IMG/VR virus record: IMGVR_UViG_3300019762_000005
Location: 1-64,000 of that record
Length of the DNA: 64,000 nucleotides
Direction: 5' to 3' (one strand)
Source of the DNA: a virus
Shown: piece after piece, positions 34,787-41,063 of the stretch
Layout of the letters: each line of letters begins with the position of its first letter
How positions within the stretch are numbered: position 1 is the stretch's first letter
Made by a program: the position numbers and the translations under genes
Notes under the pieces: generated by a model
Told to the model about the DNA's origin: nothing
Databases searched by the model: none
The model's input: the letters and a program-made list of their open reading frames with translations, nothing else

Positions 34787-35071
34787 TTATTTAGTGAAAC
34801 CTAACGCTACTAATTTATCCTCTGGAGAATTCTTAACAGCTACTTTTTCACTCAACTTCTCAATGAAGCTGTCATGAGCCTCTTCAATAGGCATCTTAGT
34901 ATCGTAATATTTAACACCTAATTCCTTTCCTAACTTGTCAGTAGCAATGAACTCGTTGAACACTTCTTGATCCTCAGACTCAGGATACTCACCTTTTTTG
35001 ATTCTTTTAGGTGAAGAAAGTTCTACTGTAATGATTACTACTTCTCCGTTGATTGTGGTTGTTTTTACCAT
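34787..35071 (-). CDS. First gene of the leftward arm, unknown
   Basis: 94 aa from the ATG at 35071 (MVKTTTINGEVVIITVEL). A longer frame from a TTG at 35239 would run through a terminator hairpin and a promoter-like region, so the ATG start is preferred. The N-terminal strands are followed by a charged helix region (KRIKKGEYPESEDQEVFNE) and a helical C-terminus. It is the entry gene of the leftward accessory block, reached from the promoter region near 35.1 kb and possibly from 35.6 kb. Function unknown. Confidence 0.65.
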   Translation of the reverse strand: MVKTTTINGEVVIITVELSSPKRIKKGEYPESEDQEVFNEFIATDKLGKELGVKYYDTKMPIEEAHDSFIEKLSEKVAVKNSPEDKLVALGFTK

Positions 35072-35146
35072 TGTAATGTTTTGTTCGTTTATATATATAT
35101 GAACTGTAAAGATAGGTAAAAATTTGTAATAGAAAAATCTAGGCAT

Positions 35147-35173
35147 AAAAAAGCCCCTACATAATTGCAGAGG
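35147..35173 (-). terminator. Intrinsic terminator or attenuator upstream of the leftward arm
   Basis: On the minus strand CCTCTGCA-ATTA-TGTAGGGG (8 bp, two G-U) is followed after one C by six U. It would stop leftward transcripts from the 35.6-kb promoter before they reach the gene at 35071, so it may act as an attenuator. A weaker TAnnTTT element (TATCTTTA near 35110) lies between it and the gene. Confidence 0.6.
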
Positions 35174-35256
35174 TGTATTTTCTTCCATCAACTCATCACT
35201 AGATGGTATCTTATATTCTTTCGGCTTCCTTAGACTCAAAAGTTTTTAATAAGTAA

Positions 35257-35421
35257 TTAAAAATTTATCGCTTCGTCATCCTCATAAAGAAGATTGTTAA
35301 TCTCCTTCATCGCATAGCGATGGTTACGGCTTCGCCTATCTACGCTGTTTTGTAGAGAATTGATGCCTAAGAAGTGAATGTTATACCTTTCTTCGTTACC
35401 GTTGTTTGCTTTCAGATTCAT
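35257..35421 (-). CDS. 54-aa basic/acidic small ORF in the divergence region
   Basis: ATG at 35421 to TAA at 35257. The product is hydrophilic with a basic middle (VDRRSRNHRYAMKEI) and an acidic C-terminal part (NLLYEDDEAINF). Codon use (CGA, CGT, CGC, GCG) is unlike the rest of the phage, which uses AGA. It lies downstream of a good leftward promoter and upstream of the terminator at 35147. Two small hairpins overlap it, so it could instead be part of a structured leader RNA. Confidence 0.35.
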   Translation of the reverse strand: MNLKANNGNEERYNIHFLGINSLQNSVDRRSRNHRYAMKEINNLLYEDDEAINF

Positions 35422-35598
35422 ATCGCTTCCGTCACGACTTAGATTCTGTAAGTTTTATGTTGTCTCTAAACAGCTATGTATTTATTGACTTGTTATCACG
35501 ATACTTACTAAAAGGATAGCTTGGAATTAAGAGGTCCCGTAACCAAGAATTTTCATTCCTCAACCGGCAAGCTCCACTATTTGCTCAAACATCCAGAT

Positions 35599-35607
35599 GC
35601 AAATATA
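35599..35607 (-). promoter_or_regulatory. Leftward promoter with TTG-N20-TATATTTG
   Basis: On the minus strand TATATTTGC is preceded by TTG with a 20-base spacer, the full Bacteroidota sigma-A arrangement. Transcription would run left through the 54-aa ORF and the terminator/attenuator into the accessory block. Confidence 0.65.
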
Positions 35608-35721
35608 AGGTTTTATTGCTTATGTGCCAAGATATTAGGTGTGTTTTTTATATTTTTTTTTGGGACTTTTGTATACGAATTGTATGGGTTTTTAATTTTT
35701 AGACCCCCCCCTATACTTTTT

Positions 35722-35782
35722 ATATGTTAGCTTCTATAGACTTTTAATTTTTTAGAACCCCATATGTTAGCTTCTAAAGACT
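35722..35782 (+). repeat. Two 21-bp direct repeats, 40 bp apart
   Basis: ATATGTTAGCTTCTATAGAC at 35722 and ATATGTTAGCTTCTAAAGAC at 35762 (both continue with T) differ at one base. Each is preceded by a TTTTAATTTTT-AGA-CCCC type block, so the repeated unit is longer than 21 bp. They could be phage-RNA-polymerase promoters, operator sites or origin repeats. Confidence 0.75.
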
Positions 35783-35812
35783 ATCCACCCAAACAACCCC
35801 TACTAAGTTTTA

Positions 35813-35829
35813 GCGGGAAAAGGTCCCGC
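35813..35829 (+). promoter_or_regulatory. GC-rich hairpin before the first rightward gene
   Basis: GCGGGA-AAAGG-TCCCGC, a 6-bp perfect stem that is unusually GC-rich here, 35 bases before the first rightward ATG. There is no U-run behind it, so a 5'-UTR stabiliser or protein site is more likely than a terminator. Confidence 0.5.
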
Positions 35830-35864
35830 CCCTTAAATTGCCAATCGGCCAAACAATTACTACT

Positions 35865-36119
35865 ATGGACATTATTATCGACAAAATTACGAACTCAGAA
35901 AAGAACGAAGGATTATCACACTTATCTATGACTGCTAGTGTAAAGACTAAGTTTGGTCTTAACACTACAAAGATGTACATGTGGGTGATGGATACTGAAC
36001 TTAGCGAGGGTGATACTATTACTGTATCTTCTAGCGACTTCACGTCTTATCAGAAAGAGATGACTGGTGATGATGGTGTTACTAGAGTATTGACATACCT
36101 GAAGCCTTCTGTATTCTAA
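35865..36119 (+). CDS. First gene of the rightward arm, unknown
   Basis: 84 aa from the ATG at 35865 (MDIIIDKITNSEKNEG); an in-frame start 27 bases upstream lies closer to the hairpin and is less likely. The product has alternating strands (LSHLSMTASVKTKFGLNTTK; GDTITVSSSDFTSYQ) like a small beta sandwich. Its codon use differs slightly (more C-ending codons), as often seen for strongly expressed early proteins. It sits next to the divergence region. No function is recognised. Confidence 0.7.
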   Translation: MDIIIDKITNSEKNEGLSHLSMTASVKTKFGLNTTKMYMWVMDTELSEGDTITVSSSDFTSYQKEMTGDDGVTRVLTYLKPSVF

Positions 36120-36135
36120 TACCTTAATAGGGTGA

Positions 36136-36447
36136 GTGACCTGTAATGGTTGCTCATCTGTTACCGAGGTTGTATGTGATATGCATGCTTATTGGTTTGA
36201 TAACTACCGACTGTACCAGACTGGACCAGACTGTAACAACAAGGTCGTAGACTATACCTTATTATATAGACACCTGCAGAATTGGAACTTTAGCAAAATA
36301 TCAATACGTACAACATTAGCACATTACGGTCCTTATTGGACCAATATTACTAGACTGTACTGTTATGTACTGACTGTTAACCAGTTAGGCCTTGATAGGA
36401 CTACACTTCTTGGATGGGAAATGTTGAAAAGTGTTGGAAAGTGTTAG
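36136..36447 (+). CDS. Doubtful 103-aa ORF
   Basis: A GTG-start frame (with an inner ATG at 36184) gives a Trp/Tyr/Cys-rich peptide. Codon use has many C/G third positions, unlike neighbours, and the DNA contains short internal repeats (CAGACTG several times, then a 10-bp tandem repeat at the end). It may be non-coding regulatory DNA. It is recorded because no stop interrupts 312 bases. Confidence 0.25.
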   Translation: MTCNGCSSVTEVVCDMHAYWFDNYRLYQTGPDCNNKVVDYTLLYRHLQNWNFSKISIRTTLAHYGPYWTNITRLYCYVLTVNQLGLDRTTLLGWEMLKSVGKC

Positions 36448-36460
36448 CAAGTGTGGATGT
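36421..36460 (+). repeat. 10-bp tandem repeats (iteron-like)
   Basis: Four consecutive 10-mers: ATGTTGAAAA, GTGTTGGAAA, GTGTTAGCAA, GTGTGGATGT, with consensus GTGTTRGMAA. The period equals about one helical turn, as in protein-binding iterons. Confidence 0.5.
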
Positions 36461-36680
36461 AATTTACTTATGCTCTCTCGTACCAATCCCATCATACCAA
36501 CATACATCCATTTTAAAGAGCTTAATGTTATTGTCCTTAACAACCAGTCCAGAAGAATACAACAGTCCGTAAGGATTACATTTTACTAGCATTATACATA
36601 AAATACTATGTGTGTGTTAGCAACCTATTACATAAACAAACAACTTTTTTACACAACAATCATTAAAAACTACTACAATT
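36448..36680 (+). other. Non-coding leader before the small-gene operon
   Basis: About 230 bases with no ORF and no strong hairpin. It holds AT-rich DNA ending in the ACAAC/AAAAACTACTACA type leader that precedes most rightward genes. Promoters are expected here but no TAnnTTTG box with a matching TTG is seen. Confidence 0.5.
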
Positions 36681-37097
36681 ATGGGATTTCAAATACAAAC
36701 TAGTGAAAAGAAAGCAATAGCTATTAACGATTTAGATATTGAAGCATGTGCTCTATGGGGACATGAAGTTGACAAGAAAGCATACGCTAAACCTCTTAGC
36801 AGAGATAAGTTCGAGAACTCTATGGATTATCATTTCCAATCCAATTGGTTTGATGCCATTGGAGGTATGATAGCTCATCCATCAAAATCACCTTACTATA
36901 GTGGGTGGAAAGAGATTAAGCATGGGTTTATTAAACTACATATGGCATCACATTACTTCAAGGGAGATACTTTAGAGTGTCAATCACCAGAGTATATTGC
37001 TGAAGCATACAAACATGTTGTTAAGTATGTAGAGCCATATTTATCATTAATAGATCATTGGGAGTCTAAAGGATATATTCCAGTTAAAATAGATTAA
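36681..37097 (+). CDS. Unknown early protein
   Basis: 138 aa. The N-terminus MGFQIQTSEKKAIAIND is followed by an aromatic/His-rich stretch (FQSNWFDAIGGMIAHPS; LHMASHYFKGDTLEC) and a helical C-terminus. No membrane segment or known catalytic pattern; scattered His and Cys (H34, C25, H103-like) do not form a clear metal site. It opens the run of small rightward genes after the 230-base leader. The gene has a normal A-rich leader and is complete. Confidence 0.7.
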   Translation: MGFQIQTSEKKAIAINDLDIEACALWGHEVDKKAYAKPLSRDKFENSMDYHFQSNWFDAIGGMIAHPSKSPYYSGWKEIKHGFIKLHMASHYFKGDTLECQSPEYIAEAYKHVVKYVEPYLSLIDHWESKGYIPVKID

Positions 37098-37133
37098 AAC
37101 AAAACTGTAACAAACATTAAAAACTACTATATC

Positions 37134-37445
37134 ATGAAGGAATTATTAGAACAATTGTTAGAGTCTTACAGAGAAAGACTTGAGTATGCAATCCTTAAAG
37201 AAGGAAAAGATAATCTTTATTACATTATAGGATTATGTAATAGTGTTAGACATGCTGCTTCAAATATAGAAGACTTCTATAAGCTTAAAGATTATCTTAG
37301 AAAGAATCTGCCTGATAAAGTACATAGACCTTGTGATGGAGGAAGAATTTGGGAAATAAGTGATGATAACTATTCTTTCCCATTAACTATCAAAGGTCAC
37401 GATATGCGTGAAGCTTGGATGATAGAACATATTAACAAACATTAA
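37134..37445 (+). CDS. Helical early protein, unknown
   Basis: 103 aa, helical in the first 65 residues (LEQLLESYRERLEYAILKEG) then a short turn with a CDGG motif and aromatic strand (GGRIWEISDDNYSFPLT). It has no recognised domain. A long intergenic hairpin follows seven bases after its stop and probably ends or stabilises the transcript. Confidence 0.7.
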   Translation: MKELLEQLLESYRERLEYAILKEGKDNLYYIIGLCNSVRHAASNIEDFYKLKDYLRKNLPDKVHRPCDGGRIWEISDDNYSFPLTIKGHDMREAWMIEHINKH

Positions 37446-37451
37446 GATATT

Positions 37452-37512
37452 AATAGAGGACAATAAACGATAGGTTTTATTAGGGGTAGTCATTTCCTAT
37501 CGGTCCTCTATT
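37452..37512 (+). terminator. Long intergenic hairpin
   Basis: AATAGAGGAC (then a 6-base bulge) and CGATAGG pair with CCTATCG and GTCCTCTATT, 17 bp in total around a 21-base loop. It is followed by TATTCATTTATA rather than a pure U-run, so it may be a weak terminator or an RNA processing/stability element. Confidence 0.6.
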
Positions 37513-37543
37513 ATTCATTTATACCCATAAAAAACAACAACCC

Positions 37544-37711
37544 ATGAAAATAGCATTATCATTAATATTAGTAGGAGTAGTATTCGCAATATTATTCATA
37601 GCCTTTATGGCTACATTAGGAGCGATCAACAACCTTATGTTGAGTAACTCATTTATAGCAGTAATAATAACTGCGTCGGTATTATTATACTTCAATAGAG
37701 AAAGAAAATAA
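37544..37711 (+). CDS. 55-aa membrane protein
   Basis: ATG at 37544 after an AACAACCC leader, TAA at 37709. Two hydrophobic helices: residues 3-28 (KIALSLILVGVVFAILFIAF) and 38-50 (FIAVIITASVLLYF), with a short Asn/Met-rich link and a basic end. It is probably an inner-membrane protein made early, for example one that blocks superinfection; this is only an inference from topology and timing. Confidence 0.75.
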   Translation: MKIALSLILVGVVFAILFIAFMATLGAINNLMLSNSFIAVIITASVLLYFNRERK

Positions 37712-37733
37712 CAACCCTTAAAAATAGATTAAG

Positions 37734-37946
37734 ATGAGATATTCGCAACAAATAATAATTGAAGACTTGAAAAAGCTTATAGGAAAAAATGTACACTTCT
37801 CTAATTATGGAGGAAGAAACATAGATATTAAGCATGTATTTGCTGACATTGAATGTGATCAGACAATATATGTAGCTGATGATAATGTAGCTTTAGCTAT
37901 TAACATCTCTGCATTAAAGTATAAAATAAGACAAGAGTCTAAATAA
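37734..37946 (+). CDS. Small unknown early protein
   Basis: 70 aa. N-terminal helix (MRYSQQIIIEDLKKLIGKN), then strands with HFSNYGGRNIDIKHVFADI and a C-terminal helix. The layout looks like a compact alpha/beta protein. Spaced 22 bases from neighbours with the common AACAACCC-TTAAAAA leader. No function is recognised. Confidence 0.7.
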   Translation: MRYSQQIIIEDLKKLIGKNVHFSNYGGRNIDIKHVFADIECDQTIYVADDNVALAINISALKYKIRQESK

Positions 37947-37968
37947 CAACCCTTAAAAACCTAGAGAC

Positions 37969-38211
37969 ATGAAACATTTACCATTTGTATTAATTGTAAT
38001 ATCAATATTATCAATATTAACAGCGTTAATCTTCAGTGAGACTGGAGTAGCTGTAACGTTAGGAGTAACAATATTACCTATATCATTAAAGATATGGATA
38101 GAGCAAGGTCATTATAATGACAAGAAAGTAGTTAATCGCTACAAGTCAAGACATGCTTATGATAGAATTAATAACCCAAGAGCTGTTAATCGCTATAAAC
38201 AACAAAGATAG
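37969..38211 (+). CDS. Small membrane protein with basic repeat tail
   Basis: 80 aa. Two hydrophobic segments (LPFVLIVISILSILTALIF and VAVTLGVTILPISLKIW) form a hairpin, followed by a basic tail in which VVNRYKSRHAYDRINNPR is echoed by AVNRYKQQR. The N-terminus is short and the tail is cytoplasmic by the positive-inside rule. It ends at a TAG. Role unknown; membrane proteins of this type are common among early phage genes. Confidence 0.75.
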   Translation: MKHLPFVLIVISILSILTALIFSETGVAVTLGVTILPISLKIWIEQGHYNDKKVVNRYKSRHAYDRINNPRAVNRYKQQR

Positions 38212-38213
38212 TT

Positions 38214-38471
38214 ATGAATCCAATGTATGTATTTGAGTCACCTATATCTTCAGTGGAAGAGAGTAGCGAGACTATCAGAAGAATAGCAGTATTCACAAAG
38301 AGACAAGGCTTTAAGTTTATCAAAAAGAATCAATCTCCTCTTGCTAAAAGTAAGCTTAATATCAGCGGAATGAAACATGGTGAACATCTTATGTTTCAAG
38401 GAAGAATATTAATTAGAATCCGAGAGGATCAATGCGTAGGTGCTGAAATAAAAACAGTTAACCTAAAGTAA
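38214..38471 (+). CDS. Small basic early protein, unknown
   Basis: 85 aa, basic, alternating helix and strands (SEETIRRIAVFTKRQGFKF; HLMFQGRILIRIREDQ). It starts two bases after the stop of the membrane protein gene. A small nucleic-acid-binding fold is possible from charge, but no motif supports it. It is followed by two hairpins. Confidence 0.65.
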   Translation: MNPMYVFESPISSVEESSETIRRIAVFTKRQGFKFIKKNQSPLAKSKLNISGMKHGEHLMFQGRILIRIREDQCVGAEIKTVNLK

Positions 38472-38481
38472 ATATTTAAGG

Positions 38482-38536
38482 AGCGCATAATGCGCTATAA
38501 TCAGAAGTGGTGTTGTAGTAGTCATCACTTCTGATT
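38482..38536 (+). terminator. Double hairpin, terminator-like
   Basis: First a perfect small palindrome (AGCGCAT-A-ATGCGCT, 38482-38496), then a 14-bp stem (AATCAGAAGTGGTG with CATCACTTCTGATT, one G-U) around a 10-base loop at 38499-38536, followed by TTAAAA. There is no U-run, so termination may be partial. Confidence 0.6.
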
Positions 38537-38573
38537 TAAAAACAAACTACTAATAAAACCAATCCCTATTATT

Positions 38574-38975
38574 ATGGCAAAGCCAAGAACATTAAAATCG
38601 TTAGAAGAATTAGCAACAGTATTCGCAGTAATGAATAAAGAAATTGCTGAGAAGCAAAGTTCTCATGTATTATACATTGAGATGTTAAGAAGACAGTTAG
38701 TTAGCACTCATGAGTTTCATATGCTAATCGACTCTATTAATTCCGAAAAGAAAGAACCAAAGAAAGAAATTAAAGTTCCTTCTAAAGAAGAAGTTGAAGG
38801 TATATTAGCTGAAATGGCACTTGAAATATTACCAATAGATGTTGACAAGACGGTTGAAACTATTAGAGATCATATTTCAAAAGGAATAAGCTTTGATGAT
38901 ATTAGAGCTAAAATGAAACATGAGATGCAAAAAGCATCAATATTAGGTATGATTAAATCATCAATAGAAAATTAA
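38574..38975 (+). CDS. Helical protein, unknown
   Basis: 133 aa, predominantly helical with a charged middle (EKKEPKKEIKVPSKEEVEGI). The N-terminal part (KSLEELATVFAVMNKEIAEK) and C-terminal part (DIRAKMKHEMQKASILGMI) could form coiled coils. It lies between two hairpin elements and is thus likely translated from its own short mRNA. No function is recognised. Confidence 0.7.
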   Translation: MAKPRTLKSLEELATVFAVMNKEIAEKQSSHVLYIEMLRRQLVSTHEFHMLIDSINSEKKEPKKEIKVPSKEEVEGILAEMALEILPIDVDKTVETIRDHISKGISFDDIRAKMKHEMQKASILGMIKSSIEN

Positions 38976-39003
38976 GATTAAAAGATCACAAATAAGAAAT
39001 GAG

Positions 39004-39036
39004 TAGTAGTACAGAGGAGAGAACGCTGTACTACTA
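39004..39036 (+). terminator. Intergenic hairpin
   Basis: TAGTAGTACAG-11-base loop-CTGTACTACTA, an 11-bp perfect stem followed by TTTATAC. It is another of the hairpins that separate the small rightward genes. Confidence 0.6.
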
Positions 39037-39152
39037 TTTATACTACACACTCAGGTAATAGCGAGCTGTTCAAATGAAATGTAAAGAAGTCTCAACCAAA
39101 TCAAAACCAAAAATTAAAACCAGGGTTATAAAACCCACAACAAGAAAAGATT

Positions 39153-39671
39153 ATGAAAAACACAAACACAAGTCCGAAAGCATTATTTGTTAAAGCTGTT
39201 ACTTCAGTAGATGAAGAAAACGAACAATTAGTAGATAAGAATGGTAGAGAGTATAAAAGAATTACTGTCTCAAAAGTAGATTATTCTTTGGTCTTTAATC
39301 CTATTACAGGTAAAGACGAAGTTGCCGTTGGTAAAACTAAAGAATCAGGATTCAAAGCCTATAAAAAGAACTATTTAGATCGTGAAGATTTTGGATGGAC
39401 TCTTGAACCAGGTAAAATGATCCTTGGTGATTTAATAACTAAGAATACTACTCCTTATGAAATTGATGGTAGAATTGTTAATACAGCTACAGCTTTAGTA
39501 GTTGCTAACACTAACGAACCTGAAAACTTTAAAAGAGCTACTGCAGCTGCATTTAAAGATTTAGCATCACAAGGTAAGGATCAACCAGTGAGATTCACGG
39601 TTATCGAAGACGTTGTTGAGGAAGCTGCAAGTGCTGTAGTATCTGCAATTCCTGAAGGAATGGAGGGGTAA
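39153..39671 (+). CDS. Candidate single-strand DNA-binding or replication accessory protein
   Basis: 172 aa. The N-terminal two-thirds is strand-rich with an OB-fold-like rhythm (NGREYKRITVSKVDYSLVF; GRIVNTATALVVANTNE) and basic patches, followed by a region ending in an acidic tail (VIEDVVEEAASA then IPEGMEG). Acidic tails are typical of SSB proteins, though here it is short and lacks the DDIPF end. The gene has an unusually C-rich leader and a strong terminator, suggesting high expression. SSB is a guess; structure prediction would test it. Confidence 0.6.
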   Translation: MKNTNTSPKALFVKAVTSVDEENEQLVDKNGREYKRITVSKVDYSLVFNPITGKDEVAVGKTKESGFKAYKKNYLDREDFGWTLEPGKMILGDLITKNTTPYEIDGRIVNTATALVVANTNEPENFKRATAAAFKDLASQGKDQPVRFTVIEDVVEEAASAVVSAIPEGMEG

Positions 39672-39693
39672 TTACCTTCATTAAATGTTGAAT

Positions 39694-39729
39694 AAAAAGA
39701 CCTATAGCATAAGTTATAGGTCTTTTTTT
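39694..39729 (+). terminator. Strong intrinsic terminator
   Basis: AAAAAGACCTATA-8-base loop-TATAGGTCTTTTT followed by more U, a perfect 13-bp stem with U-run. It ends the transcript of the 172-aa gene just before the tRNA-like element at 39732. Confidence 0.93.
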
Positions 39730-39731
39730 AT

Positions 39732-39842
39732 AGTCAAGTGGCGGAGTTGGTTTCAACGCTCCACTAAATAAAGTGGCAACTGAGTAGTTTAATTATAGCT
39801 AATTAAATAAAAGGTACGCAGGTTCGAATCCTGCCTTGACTA
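39732..39842 (+). tRNA. tRNA-like element of unusual centre (111 nt)
   Basis: The acceptor stem AGTCAAG/CTTGACT is 7 bp and perfect. A D-arm GCG ... TTGGT ... CGC and a T-arm GCAGG-TTCGAAT-CCTGC are both canonical. Between them are a hairpin CCACT-AAATAA-AGTGG with a 6-base loop lacking a U33-type anticodon loop, and a second 8-bp hairpin TTTAATTA-TAGC-TAATTAAA. The length is about 25 nt more than a long-variable-arm tRNA, and no anticodon can be assigned. It could be an interrupted, degenerate or tRNA-mimicking RNA. No CCA is encoded. Confidence 0.5.
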
Positions 39843-39975
39843 CAAGTTAAATAGATAATTCCGAAGAAGGAATATATGTAGCTGACTAATAATACTAATC
39901 GTTGTGCAATCTTACTATAAAACCTGCATAGGTAAACGTGAGTGGTAAATAGCAGAAGTGCTAACAACGTGATAT

Positions 39976-40026
39976 AAGGGTAGACTCTATGTGTAAGTTC
40001 GAATGCGAAGCACTAGAGCTACCCTT
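39976..40026 (+). terminator. Long hairpin before the lipoprotein gene
   Basis: AAGGGTAG pairs with CTACCCTT (8 bp), then CTCTA/TAGAG and GTG/CAC, with an inner TTCG-AATG-CGAA helix, followed by TTATTTATTTATTTATT. The inner part contains GTTCGAAT, like a T-loop. It may be a terminator or part of the structured RNA locus 39732-40026. The 130 bases between the two elements hold only weaker hairpins (ATTCC-GAAGA-AGGAAT; ACCT-GCAT-AGGT). Confidence 0.55.
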
Positions 40027-40057
40027 TATTTATTTATTTATTAAAAAACAAAACCCA

Positions 40058-40261
40058 ATGAAAAAAGCAATTATTATAATAACAACAATCATAGCAACTA
40101 GTTGTGCTAATGTTGACAATTCAGAAGACAAGATTATACACGATCAAGGAAGAATAAAATTTATAGACTTTAAGAGTGAAGGCGCTATAGACTTACATAT
40201 AATCGAAATAGACGGACAGGAGTATCTTGTTAGCTATAGAGGAGGAATTATAAAACTATAA
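40058..40261 (+). CDS. Small lipoprotein
   Basis: 67 aa from the ATG at 40058 (an upstream in-frame ATG at 39989 lies inside the hairpin and is not used). The signal peptide is KKAIIIITTIIATSC with Cys17 as the acylated residue. The mature part of 50 aa is acidic then strand-rich (HIIEIDGQEYLVSYRGGIIKL). Small phage lipoproteins often alter host surface or block superinfection; here that is inference. Confidence 0.75.
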   Translation: MKKAIIIITTIIATSCANVDNSEDKIIHDQGRIKFIDFKSEGAIDLHIIEIDGQEYLVSYRGGIIKL

Positions 40262-40275
40262 TAAAACAAACCCTC

Positions 40276-40614
40276 ATGAAGTATAATTTTACAGTAAGAG
40301 TACATGCCGACGAAGATAGAAGTAGCGGAGGTTTAAGTGACATTAGATACATTGATATATCTGGAATAGTCTTAATATCTAAGCCAGAGAAATTCGGAGG
40401 AGTATGTTTTCATAAAGGAAATCAGAAAAAACACAAGTACACTATGAATTTGTCAAAGAATTTTGCATATGTGGCAGGGTCTATTAACTATCCAATACTG
40501 TGGATAAATAAAGGATTCATTGATATAGTTGTTAAAAACTTCCCAAGAAAACCAGAGTTGAATCTTAATGAATACCAATTAAAGTACAGAAAAATAGAAA
40601 TTATCAACCAATAA
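40276..40614 (+). CDS. Unknown early protein
   Basis: 112 aa, beta-rich (MKYNFTVRVHADEDRSSGGL; YIDISGIVLISKPEKF), basic, no signal peptide. It starts with the AAACAAACCC leader and shares no motif with known families. It is one of several singletons between the lipoprotein and the AAA+ ATPase. Confidence 0.7.
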   Translation: MKYNFTVRVHADEDRSSGGLSDIRYIDISGIVLISKPEKFGGVCFHKGNQKKHKYTMNLSKNFAYVAGSINYPILWINKGFIDIVVKNFPRKPELNLNEYQLKYRKIEIINQ

Positions 40615-40625
40615 AAACTACACCC

Positions 40626-41054
40626 ATGAATATACATAAAGATTTAGAGAAGATTACTATGATTGCAATGCATTATGCTAAAGAGCATAAATGCAACTAC
40701 TATATCATAATGACGAATCCTGATGAAAATGGAGAGTTTCAAGACTCTAGCACTTATGAATATGTTGCTGCAAGCTATTTTGAAAAAGAGAGAACTTGCA
40801 AGGTTATATCTACTACTGAAGAACTATGGAGCAGAGAAGAGATAGAGCCAGGCAGTCCTTTTAAACAGATCGACCATGAAGCTTTCATAAATGAAGTAAA
40901 TAGTAGTTATAAAATCAGGAACTATTCATCTCCAACAGAAGAAAGTAGGTACAGAAGACCACAACAATACAGGAGAGAGTCTCCAAAGATTCAGAGGAAC
41001 AGTAAGTGTCCATGTGAGTCAGGAAAGAAATACAAGCATTGTTGCTTGAAATAA
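40626..41054 (+). CDS. SEC-C zinc-motif protein
   Basis: 142 aa. The C-terminus NSKCPCESGKKYKHCCLK is a complete SEC-C motif (C-x-C-x-S-G-x-x-x-K-x-C-C), which binds zinc and mediates protein contacts (as in SecA's tail). The N-terminal part is a helical/strand domain (EKITMIAMHYAKEHKCNYYI) and a basic linker. It probably acts as an adaptor that docks on ribosome, SecB-like or protease partners; the target is unknown. Confidence 0.8.
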   Translation: MNIHKDLEKITMIAMHYAKEHKCNYYIIMTNPDENGEFQDSSTYEYVAASYFEKERTCKVISTTEELWSREEIEPGSPFKQIDHEAFINEVNSSYKIRNYSSPTEESRYRRPQQYRRESPKIQRNSKCPCESGKKYKHCCLK

Positions 41055-41063
41055 CTAGATATT

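Larger units (their letters stand above)
35240..35864. other. Divergence region between leftward and rightward arms
   Basis: About 625 bases with no convincing protein gene. It holds a leftward promoter, compact hairpins (CATCGC-ATA-GCGATG near 35310; GGC-TTC-GCC next to it), homopolymer runs of T and C (35644-35715), a pair of 21-bp direct repeats and a GC hairpin just before the first rightward gene. It is the only strand switch in the window, so promoters for both arms, and possibly an origin or regulator sites, are expected here. Confidence 0.7.

Noticed and set aside
34787-35239. TTG start giving a 150-aa version of the first leftward gene
   Set aside because: The extension spans the 35147-35173 terminator and an AT-rich promoter-like stretch and has no coding character.
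35521-35730. Plus-strand ORF of about 69 codons in the divergence region
   Set aside because: It runs through T- and C-homopolymers, starts with TTG and crosses a leftward promoter; the peptide is aromatic and low-complexity with no coding character.
39989-40057. Upstream start for the small lipoprotein
   Set aside because: The extra N-terminus would be encoded by a hairpin and would bury the signal peptide; the ATG at 40058 gives a proper lipoprotein signal.
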